The notes below the pieces were generated by a model. It saw only the letters and a list, made by a program, of their open reading frames with translations, did no database searches and was not told the origin of the DNA. Shown piece after piece: positions 36,772-45,565 of a DNA stretch of 64,000 nucleotides. How positions within the stretch are numbered: the first letter of the stretch is position 1; every line of letters starts with the position of its first letter. Position numbers and translations under genes: made by a program. Origin of the DNA: JBDIVL01 sp039794405 (GTDB taxonomy: Bacteria > Planctomycetota > Brocadiia > Brocadiales > Brocadiaceae); the NCBI GenBank assembly GCA_039794405.1, contig JBDIVL010000007.1, positions 42,037 through 106,036 of the forward strand, given 5' to 3'.

Positions 36772-37149
36772 CTATTCATAATAAACAGCACCACAGTGGT
36801 CTGACTCCCAAGTCGTAACCTTCTCAACCTTTATCCCCAGTGGTAATACTTTCTTTAACTCTTCATAAAGTATCTTTGAGAGATTCTCTGTCGTTGGGTT
36901 TAATGTTTTAAAATCCTCAAGGTCGTTCAGGTAGGCATGGTCAAATTTATCAATAATTTCCCCTATAATCCTTTTTGCTTCTCTAAAATCGATAACCATG
37001 CCCAGATTATCTAACTTTGCAGATTTTAAGACAACCTGAACTTTCCAATTATGGCCGTGGAGCCTTTCGCACTGTCCTTTATATTCGCGCAGGTTATGTG
37101 CTGCAGAAAAATCAGTTTCAATAAAGAGTTCAAACACTTGATACACCAA
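36772..37149 (-). CDS. queD: 6-carboxytetrahydropterin synthase-type enzyme
   Basis: 125 residues, matching the QueD/PTPS family. Zinc histidines are H18 (SAAH) and H31/H33 (LHGHNW), with C27 in QCERLHGHN as the catalytic cysteine and the glutamate of WES near the end. QueD makes the pterin precursor of queuosine and other 7-deazaguanines. The gap to the hps fusion is 28 bp, so they are probably co-transcribed. No other queuosine gene is seen, so the pterin product could serve another pathway. Confidence 0.88.
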   Translation of the reverse strand: MVYQVFELFIETDFSAAHNLREYKGQCERLHGHNWKVQVVLKSAKLDNLGMVIDFREAKRIIGEIIDKFDHAYLNDLEDFKTLNPTTENLSKILYEELKKVLPLGIKVEKVTTWESDHCGAVYYE

Positions 37150-37311
37150 AAAATGTCTTATTTTTCCTGAAGATTAGCCTCTTACAGCCTGTCATACTAT
37201 AAAAAAATCTTAACACTCATAAAAATAAAAGTCAAGGGATTTCTGATTGTTTATACATACCTAAACGCTCATTATAGAAAAAGATAGGATAAGTTAAGCC
37301 CACAGAATTTC

Positions 37312-39105
37312 CTACCTTCTTTTAAACTGCTTTTGCAATTCATCCAAAGAAAAATAAAGGGTCGTAGGCCTACCATGCGGACAGTTATTGGTATAAGCAC
37401 GTATCCCTTCTCTTTTTTCCAAAAGCTCTTCTATCTCCTGTAATTCTAATCTCTGTCCTGATTTAACAGCCCCTTTACAGGCCATAACACGGATTAACTT
37501 GTGAAGAGTTTTATCCTCCCCCCTAAGATAGTCATCTCCATCCAACTCGGATAATATACCATCGAGAAATTCCTTGCTATTTAGGTGTTTAAGAATCTGT
37601 GGAAAGGCACGAATCACTATTGTACAATGTCCAAATTCTTCAATCTCAATTCCCAGTGTCCCCAGGTGTTCCTTTAAGCTGTTTATGGTAAAAAAATCTT
37701 TTGGGCTCAACTCCAGGAGTTCAGGTATCAGCAAGCGTTGGCTTAACGGCTTTGAAATTTCCATGTTTTTCTCTATTTCATGGTATAAAATTATTTCGTG
37801 CAATGCATGTTGATCTATAATATTCAACCCACCATCCGTTTCTTCAACAATAAATGCATTATGAATTTGAAAACATGGTCTCCAGCCTCTACGGACAATT
37901 CCCTGAGTATCAACACTCTCTCTTTTATCAGATTCTTTGCTTCTCGGAATATCTCTCTGTATTTGAATTCCATCGTTTTTCTTAAATTTCTCTTCATCTG
38001 TCTTTCTCAACGAAAACTGTTCCCATAAAGAATTCTTTATAAGATTTTGTCCATCAACTTTTACCGCTTCCTTCTCTAGTCTTTGAATAGGTAATGATAC
38101 ATTTACAGGACTTGATGCTGTTCTGCTCAAACCCTCTTTCAACGCGGCAAGAACGTATTGATACATCAGGCCTGCATTTCTAAAACGGACCTCTATCTTC
38201 GTCGGATGGACATTAACATCTACCTCAGATGGTTCTATTTGCAGGAACAAGAATACGATTGGATATCTTCTGTACATGAGTTTTCCGTGATAAGCCTCAT
38301 GGATTGCACGAAAGATGGCGCTATCCTTGATATAGCGACCATTTAAAAAGGTAAATTGCATCCTTGCATTTGCCTTATCGAGAAAGGGAGGAGCAATATA
38401 TCCAGAGAGGGTAAATTTTTCTTCTCTCAGAAATACAGGAATAAGATGTTTTTTCATCTCTTCCCCAAAAAATGTAGCAATTCGTTCAGCGGCATCACGA
38501 ACAGGGGGGAGATTGAACACCGTTCTGTTATTATGTGTTAGGGTAAAATGAATCGCTGGATAGGACAACGAGAACCTCGTCAATACATCAGAAATATAGG
38601 CCATTTCCGTAGGTATTGTCCGCAAAAATTTCTTACGGACAGGGACGTTAAAGAACAGGTCCCGCACCTCAACCTGTGTACCCTCAGGGGCGCCGCATTC
38701 TTTTACTTTTCCGAGGATTCCCCCATCAATCTTTATTTCTCCTCCGTGGATAACCCCTTTTACTCTGGAAATAATACCAGCATGAGAAACGGCGCCAATA
38801 CTTGGCAGCGCTTCTCCCCGAAAACCCAACGTGTGGATTGCAAACAAATCATCTGCATTATGAAGTTTGCTTGTAGCATGGCTCTGAAATGCAAGGGCAA
38901 GGTCTTCAGCGTCCATCCCGGTGCCATTATCGGATATACGTATGACCTTTCTCCCCGCATCTTCCAAGTAGGTATCGATTTTCGATGCCATAGCATCAAT
39001 TGCATTTTCAATAAGCTCTTTTACGACAGATGCAGGTCGATCAATTACCTCACCGGCAGCAATTTTGTTAATTAAAGACTCCGGAAGAACCTTAATGTGC
39101 GACAT
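37312..39105 (-). CDS. mutL: DNA mismatch repair protein MutL
   Basis: 597 residues. The GHKL ATPase N-terminus has ELIENAIDA, DNGTGMD and TLGFRGEALPSI. The C-terminal dimer domain begins DQHALHEIILYHE and ends with ACKGAVKSGQ and CPHGRPT. The latter motifs indicate an endonuclease-type MutL, although the metal motif DQHA(X)2E(X)4E has His where the last Glu is expected and Glu one residue later. No mutS is adjacent. It has good length and is clearly intact. It is divergent from the c-di-GMP riboswitch unit at 39233. Confidence 0.95.
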   Translation of the reverse strand: MSHIKVLPESLINKIAAGEVIDRPASVVKELIENAIDAMASKIDTYLEDAGRKVIRISDNGTGMDAEDLALAFQSHATSKLHNADDLFAIHTLGFRGEALPSIGAVSHAGIISRVKGVIHGGEIKIDGGILGKVKECGAPEGTQVEVRDLFFNVPVRKKFLRTIPTEMAYISDVLTRFSLSYPAIHFTLTHNNRTVFNLPPVRDAAERIATFFGEEMKKHLIPVFLREEKFTLSGYIAPPFLDKANARMQFTFLNGRYIKDSAIFRAIHEAYHGKLMYRRYPIVFLFLQIEPSEVDVNVHPTKIEVRFRNAGLMYQYVLAALKEGLSRTASSPVNVSLPIQRLEKEAVKVDGQNLIKNSLWEQFSLRKTDEEKFKKNDGIQIQRDIPRSKESDKRESVDTQGIVRRGWRPCFQIHNAFIVEETDGGLNIIDQHALHEIILYHEIEKNMEISKPLSQRLLIPELLELSPKDFFTINSLKEHLGTLGIEIEEFGHCTIVIRAFPQILKHLNSKEFLDGILSELDGDDYLRGEDKTLHKLIRVMACKGAVKSGQRLELQEIEELLEKREGIRAYTNNCPHGRPTTLYFSLDELQKQFKRR

Positions 39106-39232
39106 ATGACATCAATATTCCTGAAAGAAAATACAGCAATTTATGGTTGAAAAGGGGGAAATATGTTCTATAATGCAGATTATCCGGGAAAAACTCCGGG
39201 TGTATTTCCCTCATTTTATCATGTAAATACCT

Positions 39233-39328
39233 TACGATAAAGGCAAACCCCAAGCGATTGGGGGACGCAAAGTAAAGGGTCTTAAAACTCAAGAAGCAGT
39301 GTAAAAGACAGCCTTACTGCCGAAGATG
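39233..39328 (+). promoter_or_regulatory. Cyclic di-GMP-I (GEMM-I) riboswitch aptamer
   Basis: The conserved elements follow in order: AAGGCAAACC, a CCCCAA/TTGGGG hairpin closed by a GCGA tetraloop (GNRA type), GGACGCAAAG, GGGTCT, then AGCCTTACTGCCGAAGAT at the 3' end. This is the standard layout of the class I c-di-GMP riboswitch. A terminator overlaps its 3' strand. It should control the exported protein gene at 39491. Confidence 0.93.
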
Positions 39329-39367
39329 TTAATATATGATATCTCTCGCCGTAAGGCTTTTTTACTT
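39309..39367 (+). terminator. Riboswitch-linked terminator of the c-di-GMP unit
   Basis: AGCCTTAC at the end of the aptamer pairs with GTAAGGCT, followed by seven T. The 5' arm is also part of the aptamer, so c-di-GMP binding should block the terminator and turn the gene on. Confidence 0.85.
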
Positions 39368-39490
39368 TCTGCGTTACCTTTCACAGTAATACTTTTTCTT
39401 CAATAAAATTTATTTCCAGAACACTTTCAAGAGAGGAGGAGGCTTATTAAATTATATCCCATAACACTTTATTAAAGAAAGGAGAAAACC

Positions 39491-40462
39491 ATGAAAAGAT
39501 ATCTTACTCTCATAATATGGGTTTTCTGTATAACAGTCCTATCTATCATAACCACGGCAAAGGGGTATTGCGAAGCCTTATTTCAATCAAACTTAACCCC
39601 GGCATCCTCAGACACTTTTTCGCCAGAAGTAGATGCAGAAATTAAAATAGATGATGCAGGTAGAGTAGAGTTGTCAATAAGAGGATTGCGATCACTCCCG
39701 GATAATCAGCCAGTCAATCAAAACAGTACCCTCGTTATAGAAACAGAGATTAATGACAGCCCACAAATATTTTCAGAATCTTTCGACATTTCCAATGGAG
39801 ATGCTGAATTGAATTTTAATCTCGAAGGGCTCAACCGTGACGATAAACTTGAAATTATCAGTATTGTGGTTAACAGAGGAACGACCCCGGACGTTACACC
39901 AACAGTAACGGCATCCCCCACGGGTTCTCCATCTGCAACACCCACGGTGGTTGCAACTGCATCACCGGAACCAACTCCAGGTGTAACGCCCACGGAAGAA
40001 CCTACCGCAACTCCTACGATAACACCTACACAAGAAGATGTAATTTTAGTACCGGGTGGCATAGTTTCAGGGACAGCCACAGCAACCCCAACGCCTAATG
40101 CCACTCCAACACCCGGCGGTGATATAACGGCGAATATCAATATAAATCCTAATACCATCAATGTGAGGAGAAGAGGCAGATTTAAGGCAGTTATTAGGCT
40201 TTCCCCGCCTCACAATGTCAACGATATAATAATCGATACCGTTGAAGCCGATGGGGCATCAGCCATTAGAGGAACAGTAGCGAGAAATCGATTTGTCGCA
40301 ACATTCAGAACACGAGATTTAGATTTATCTCAAGACACAAATGGAACAACAAAACAAATTACCGTATCTGGTGAATTAGAAGATGGTACAACGTTTGAGG
40401 GAACTGATACGGTAAGGATAGTAGGAACGGACGACGAAGATGATAACAACAATAATTATTAA
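39491..40462 (+). CDS. Exported protein with Thr/Pro-rich linker, c-di-GMP controlled
   Basis: 323 residues. The signal peptide covers residues 1-29. The first domain (30-130) looks like a beta-rich extracellular module. Residues 133-215 form a low-complexity linker of TPT, TAT and SPT units. The second beta-rich module (217-310) ends in an acidic, Asn-rich tail DDEDDNNNNY. There is no anchoring motif. A site AAAGGAG lies 7 bp before ATG. The upstream c-di-GMP riboswitch suggests a surface or matrix protein made when the cell attaches. No homologue recognised. Confidence 0.75.
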   Translation: MKRYLTLIIWVFCITVLSIITTAKGYCEALFQSNLTPASSDTFSPEVDAEIKIDDAGRVELSIRGLRSLPDNQPVNQNSTLVIETEINDSPQIFSESFDISNGDAELNFNLEGLNRDDKLEIISIVVNRGTTPDVTPTVTASPTGSPSATPTVVATASPEPTPGVTPTEEPTATPTITPTQEDVILVPGGIVSGTATATPTPNATPTPGGDITANININPNTINVRRRGRFKAVIRLSPPHNVNDIIIDTVEADGASAIRGTVARNRFVATFRTRDLDLSQDTNGTTKQITVSGELEDGTTFEGTDTVRIVGTDDEDDNNNNY

Positions 40463-40489
40463 AAAAAAGATTTCGTGAAAATACTTGTT

Positions 40490-40520
40490 AAAAGGGGAGA
40501 TTACCAATCTCCCCTTTTTA
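40490..40520 (+). terminator. Intrinsic terminator after the exported protein gene
   Basis: AAAAGGGGAGATT and AATCTCCCCTTTTT pair over 13 bp around ACC. Confidence 0.9.
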
Positions 40521-40645
40521 GTTTTCCCCTACTCTAACCGCAAACAACAGGATACTTGCATTCCAATACCCCGTCTGCTAAACTTCTCCCTTGTAATAAG
40601 AAATTTTTGGTTTCATCCATTAGACATTACAACAGGATAAAATTT

Positions 40646-41947
40646 ATGGCTATTCGGACGTGGGATACAGAAATAAACAAGTGTGCTAAATGTGGCAAAT
40701 GCCGTTCGGTTTGCCCTGTTTTTATAGAAACAGGCAACGAATCCATGGTAGCGCGGGGCCGTATCAGCCTCGCAGATGCATTAAAGAATGGTGAAATTTT
40801 TCATACTGAGCTCTTAAGAGATTATCTCCTCTCCTGCAAGAAATGTCTCCGATGCTCTCATGTTTGTCCTTCAGGCGTAGATTATGATTTCATCATTCAA
40901 ACCATGCTTGACGACCTGGCAAAAAACCTCGGAATATGGCTTATACCACGAATAATATTTAGACTTTTTTTAACACGAAGGTGGCTCTTTAATGCCCTCT
41001 TGAAAATTGCCAGCACCGTTCAGCGTATTATCCCTTTAAAGCGTCATGGTACCATGAGACACCTCCCTTTCATATTTATGGGAGGCAGATGGATACCCCC
41101 TTTAGCAAAAAAAACAGTCTTGAAAAAATACGGGAAGAAGAAGCCTTCGTACAAGAGAAAAAACCAGGGGATAATAGAATCAGTTTCACCTCACCCTTCT
41201 CTCGTAATGAAGAAGGAAGAACATTCCCGAATACGTGTAGGATTTTATGTAGGCTGCCTGATAAATTACGTCTATACCGATATTGCAGATGCAGTAATCG
41301 AAGTGCTGAACCATCTTGGGACAGAAGTAGTAGTTCCGATAGATCAGTTATGTTGCGGTATCCCTGCAAGGTCACTGGGGGACACAAAAACAGCCCGGAA
41401 ACTGGCAGAAACAAATGTAAGGGCATTTGAGGAAGCAGATGTCGATTTTATTGTCACGGCTTGCGCTACCTGTGGAAGGACACTGAAAAAAGATTATCCC
41501 AAAATCTTAGGCGATCGCATTCTAAAGTTCCCGGATAAACTCTACGATGTATCTGAGTTCATTGAAAAGTATTTTGCATATGAAATAAAGCCACTGAATA
41601 CAAAAATCACCTACCACGACCCATGTCATCTTTATTGGGGTCAAAACATCTCAAAACAACCCAGAAACATTCTGAGTCGTTCTGCCAGATTCCAGGAAAT
41701 GGAAAATCCGGAGCGGTGCTGCGGTGGAGGAGGGGTATTTAACCTGCTCCATTATGATCTTTCCATGAAGATTGGTGAACATAAGGCCAGGTCTATTGAA
41801 AAAAGTGGTGCAGAGACAGTGGCGACAGGATGCCCGGGCTGCAGGCTTCAAATAGAAGACCTCCTTGCTGCCCGTGGTTCCGCGGTCAAATGTACACACA
41901 CGATACAGGTATTGAGGGATGCAATGCTTCAAAGAACTGGAAGTTAA
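40646..41947 (+). CDS. GlcF/HdrD-like Fe-S oxidoreductase subunit
   Basis: 433 residues from the ATG at 40646 (AGGA eight bases upstream); the frame opens 30 codons earlier but the family begins near here. Two 4Fe-4S motifs: CAKCGKCRSVCP at about 12-23 and CKKCLRCSHVCP near 70. Two CCG domains follow, with LCCGIP and CATCGR, then CCGGGG and CPGCR. This is the arrangement of the glycolate oxidase iron-sulfur subunit and of heterodisulfide reductase D. It passes electrons between a flavoprotein and a quinone or thiol partner. No GlcD-like flavoprotein is adjacent, so the substrate is open. Confidence 0.88.
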   Translation: MAIRTWDTEINKCAKCGKCRSVCPVFIETGNESMVARGRISLADALKNGEIFHTELLRDYLLSCKKCLRCSHVCPSGVDYDFIIQTMLDDLAKNLGIWLIPRIIFRLFLTRRWLFNALLKIASTVQRIIPLKRHGTMRHLPFIFMGGRWIPPLAKKTVLKKYGKKKPSYKRKNQGIIESVSPHPSLVMKKEEHSRIRVGFYVGCLINYVYTDIADAVIEVLNHLGTEVVVPIDQLCCGIPARSLGDTKTARKLAETNVRAFEEADVDFIVTACATCGRTLKKDYPKILGDRILKFPDKLYDVSEFIEKYFAYEIKPLNTKITYHDPCHLYWGQNISKQPRNILSRSARFQEMENPERCCGGGGVFNLLHYDLSMKIGEHKARSIEKSGAETVATGCPGCRLQIEDLLAARGSAVKCTHTIQVLRDAMLQRTGS

Positions 41948-42277
41948 AACAGACATGGATTCTTGTTGTAAATCATTCTATACCTTTGCAAGATATTCCA
42001 GAAATTTTTCCCTGTCTCATTCACCTATAAAGATATTTTCACCAGCATTTCTCCGATTAATACGATGATAATACTCACCGGAGTATTCCACACGGAAAGG
42101 TCTTGCCATGAGTTCTTTCTGTTGCTGAAGGTTTAAAGTGAAAGGAAAGAAAATCGAAAAATCACTATTATAGTAACAGAGAAAGTATCAATATTTAGAT
42201 GTGAACCTTCTCTTCTTCAGAATCTAACCTTTTGCAATATTACCAGCGGTTCTAAAAATTCGTTATTCCTATACCAA
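41948..42277. other. Intergenic region with no recognised feature
   Basis: Lies between convergent genes (Fe-S protein and hsdR). I see no gene, clear terminator or strong repeat in it. Confidence 0.5.
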
Positions 42278-45200
42278 TTAACTTTCACTCCAATACTCAG
42301 CAAGCAGTTCCGCTTGGTCTAATACCTTGGTAACCGATATCGTATATTCACCAGTTGCCGGATCATCGGGCGGATACTTGTGTTTTCTCAAGATTCGTTT
42401 TACGAGCACACGTAATTTTGCCTGAACACTTTCTTTAATCTGCCAGTCAATGCTCGTGTTTCTCCTTACGCTATCAACCAATTCATGAGCAATCATTTTA
42501 AGAGTTTGGTCACCCAACACTGACCCGGCTTTAGGATTATCCGCAAGGGCGTCATAAAACGCCAATTCATCCGTCCGCAGATTAAGCTCCTCTCCACGCC
42601 TGTCTGCCTCGCGTATCTGCTGCGCTAGCTTAATCAACTCTTCAATTACCTGGGCAGAATCCAAGAGACCATTTTGATACCGCTTAACCGCTTCAGCTAA
42701 AAGTTCTGAGAATTTTTTACCCTGAACCAAATTCGTCTTTTTCCGGCCTTTTATTTCATCATTCAGAAGACGCTTCAGTAATTCCAAAGCAAGATTTTTC
42801 CGGGGCATTCCCTGAATTTCAGCAAGAAACTCATCTGAAAGAATGGAAATATCCGGTTTCTTCAAGCCAGCAGCATCGAAAATATCAATAACTTCCTGAG
42901 AAATGACAGCGTCATTGATAATCTGCCTGATTGCTGTTTCAATTTCCTCGTCTGTTCGCTTCTTTGCCTCTTCGTCTAATTTTGAGAATCGTGCTTTAAT
43001 AGCCTGAAAGAATGCCAAATCATCCCGAATCGCAAACGCCTTTGGATGAGGCATTGAAATCGCAAATGCTTTTTGTAGCTTCGTAACGTTCTCCTTAAAA
43101 CGGACTTTACCATTCCGTATTTTCTGTCCGTCTTTTTCTTCGGATAATTCCGCTATATAATTGGTGGCGTCTAAAATAAAGTTTAATTTTTCTCTTGGTT
43201 CAAGCTTAAAGTACTTGCGATACTCAAACCCATGGAACATATCCACGACAATCTCGTATAATTCCAGCATCCCGGCAACCGCTTCTTCCTGATCAAACGT
43301 CAAACCGCCCCTGCCTTTACTTTCCGTGTAAACCGCCAGCGCCTTTTTTAAATCCTGAGCAATGCCAATATAATCAACTACCAGCCCGCCTTCTTTATCG
43401 CCAAAAACACGGTTTACACGAGCGATTGCCTGCATGAGGTTGTGTCCATTCATCGGCTTGTCAATGTAAAGGGTATGCAAACAGGGTGCATCAAAGCCGG
43501 TAAGCCACATATCGCGGACAATCACAAGCTTTAGTGGGTCTTGAGGATCTTTCAACCGGTCGCCGATTTTAATCCTTCTCTGCTTATTACGAATGTGTTC
43601 CTGCCAATCCAAAGGATCGCTGGCAGAACCGGTCATAATAACCTTAACCGAACCTTTGTCATCCCCGGCATTATACCAGTGCGGGCGTAACCTAATAATT
43701 TCATTATGAAGGGCGACACAAATCCTGCGGCTCATGCAAACAAACATGGCTTTGCCCTCTGCCGCCAACAAACGCTGTTCAAAATGGTTTACCATGTCAG
43801 CCGCAACCTGTTGAAGCCGCTGTTTGCTCCCGACCACAGCTTCTTTGCTTGTCCATTTTGCAAAACGAATCTGTCGCTCTGAAAGTTCATCACCTTCGGT
43901 AATATCTTCGACTTTCTCATCAAGCTCTTTACGCTCAGCTTCTGAAAGTTCAATCTTTGCCAAACGGCTTTCATAATAGATGCGAACTGTCGCTCCATCT
44001 TCTACCGCCTGTTGAATATCATAGACGTCTATATAATCACCAAATACCGCCTGTGTATTTTTATCTTCCTTCTCGATAGGCGTACCGGTAAAACCAATAA
44101 ATGAAGCATTCGGCAAGGCATCGCGCATATGCCGTGCAAATCCATCAATAAAATCATACTGACTGCGATGTGCCTCGTCGGCAATAACTACAATATTTTG
44201 CCTTTCACTCAATAGGGGATATTGCGCCCCAACACCTTCCGGCAAAAATTTCTGGATGGTCGTAAACACAACTCCGCCTGATGAAACAGCGAGTAGCTTT
44301 TTTAAGTCCTCCCGATTGGCCGCCTGTTGCGGCTTTTGACGAATCAATTGCTGACAGTTGGTAAATGTTTCAAACAACTGCTGGTCCAAATCATTGCGAT
44401 CGGTTAAAACCACAATGGTAGGATTATTCATTTCTTCAGCAAGCACCAGCTTTCCAACATAAAAAACCATCGTAAGGCTTTTGCCACTGCCTTGAGTATG
44501 CCAGACAACACCTGCTCTTTTATCGCCTGCCGTTTGATTTCGCACACTTCGGAATCCGTAATGTTCCGGATTTTCTCGCAGCATAGGCATCACATCACCT
44601 ATAGCACGAATGGTTGACTCAATTGCTTTGTTAACCGCGTAATACTGATGGTACGCAGCGATTTTCTTTTGTAGGGGCACATTGCGATGTGCCCCTACTG
44701 TGTTTTTTTCAAAAACGATAAAATGGCGTATAATATCCAGTAAGGTCTTTTTATTGAAAAGACCTTTTATCATCGGTTCAAGTTCAGGTTCAACCTTGGC
44801 GTCAACAATGGTTTCTCCGTCAGCGGTTTTCCACTCCATAAATCGGGCATAATCGCTGGTAATCGTGCCAATCTTGGCAAACCATCCATCGCTGGCAATA
44901 AGAAAGGCATTATAGGCAAAAAGCGAAGGAATTAATTGCTTATAGGTCTGAAGCTGATTGAATGCAGCTTTAACGTCAGCATTTTCATCAATCGGATTCT
45001 TGAGTTCAATGACAACAAGCGGAAGACCATTAATGAACAACACAAGGTCTGGCCTTTTATTGTTGTGGTTTTCAACTATGGTAAACTGATTAACTGCCAA
45101 AAACTCGTTATTATCAGGATTCGTGAAATCAATCAGCCATACCTTCTCTGTTCTTGCCTTACCCTCACCCACATTGAACTTGACGTCTATGCCTTCGGTA

Positions 45201-45472
45201 AGCATCCGGTGAAAAGACTCATTGTTTTCCATCATACTGACAGAGAAGGTGCGCAAAACCTTTTTAATCGCTTCTTCCCGGGCATCTGCCGGAATGGAAC
45301 TGTTAATCGCGTCAACAGCCTTTTTCAAGCGATCCAGTAAAACAACTTCCGTATATTCGCGTTCCTTTTGCTCACCTTCGGAAATATCAGGTCCGTAGAG
45401 GATTTTATATCCATGCTCCTCTTTGAGGGTATCCAAAGCAATTTGTTCTATATCTGATTCATAAAAACTCAT
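42278..45472 (-). CDS. hsdR: Type I restriction enzyme, R subunit (HsdR)
   Basis: 1064 residues. N-terminal PD-(D/E)XK nuclease with RPDLVLF and VVIELKNP near 140-160. Helicase motifs: Walker A TQGSGKS near 330, DEAHRSQYD near 437, TGTPI near 465, and LTGFDAP near 660. HsdR translocates and cuts DNA bound by the M2S complex. Last gene of the minus-strand locus hsdM-DUF1016-hsdS-hsdR. Codons 259-267 are made of a perfect palindromic repeat (44671-44698) inserted without breaking the frame, just before KKIAAYHQYYAVNKA, which is conserved in the family. Confidence 0.94.
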   Translation of the reverse strand: MSFYESDIEQIALDTLKEEHGYKILYGPDISEGEQKEREYTEVVLLDRLKKAVDAINSSIPADAREEAIKKVLRTFSVSMMENNESFHRMLTEGIDVKFNVGEGKARTEKVWLIDFTNPDNNEFLAVNQFTIVENHNNKRPDLVLFINGLPLVVIELKNPIDENADVKAAFNQLQTYKQLIPSLFAYNAFLIASDGWFAKIGTITSDYARFMEWKTADGETIVDAKVEPELEPMIKGLFNKKTLLDIIRHFIVFEKNTVGAHRNVPLQKKIAAYHQYYAVNKAIESTIRAIGDVMPMLRENPEHYGFRSVRNQTAGDKRAGVVWHTQGSGKSLTMVFYVGKLVLAEEMNNPTIVVLTDRNDLDQQLFETFTNCQQLIRQKPQQAANREDLKKLLAVSSGGVVFTTIQKFLPEGVGAQYPLLSERQNIVVIADEAHRSQYDFIDGFARHMRDALPNASFIGFTGTPIEKEDKNTQAVFGDYIDVYDIQQAVEDGATVRIYYESRLAKIELSEAERKELDEKVEDITEGDELSERQIRFAKWTSKEAVVGSKQRLQQVAADMVNHFEQRLLAAEGKAMFVCMSRRICVALHNEIIRLRPHWYNAGDDKGSVKVIMTGSASDPLDWQEHIRNKQRRIKIGDRLKDPQDPLKLVIVRDMWLTGFDAPCLHTLYIDKPMNGHNLMQAIARVNRVFGDKEGGLVVDYIGIAQDLKKALAVYTESKGRGGLTFDQEEAVAGMLELYEIVVDMFHGFEYRKYFKLEPREKLNFILDATNYIAELSEEKDGQKIRNGKVRFKENVTKLQKAFAISMPHPKAFAIRDDLAFFQAIKARFSKLDEEAKKRTDEEIETAIRQIINDAVISQEVIDIFDAAGLKKPDISILSDEFLAEIQGMPRKNLALELLKRLLNDEIKGRKKTNLVQGKKFSELLAEAVKRYQNGLLDSAQVIEELIKLAQQIREADRRGEELNLRTDELAFYDALADNPKAGSVLGDQTLKMIAHELVDSVRRNTSIDWQIKESVQAKLRVLVKRILRKHKYPPDDPATGEYTISVTKVLDQAELLAEYWSES
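44671..44698. repeat. GTAGGGGC 28 bp palindrome inside hsdR
   Basis: GTAGGGGCACAT and ATGTGCCCCTAC form a perfect 12 bp stem around TGCG, within the hsdR reading frame. On the coding strand it contributes VGAHRNVPL. It is the same family as the intergenic copies at 8742 and 27033. Confidence 0.88.
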
Positions 45473-45565
45473 GGCACCACCAATCTTATAAGTTCATCTT
45501 TCTCTGATTCAAAACGAACTTGTAGGTGATTAAAGGTTTTTTCTGTTCGTATTTTATTTCATCAC

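Noticed and set aside
39718..40161. 147-residue minus-strand open frame rich in Gly and Val
   Set aside because: It is the shadow of the Thr/Pro-rich linker codons of the exported protein on the plus strand.
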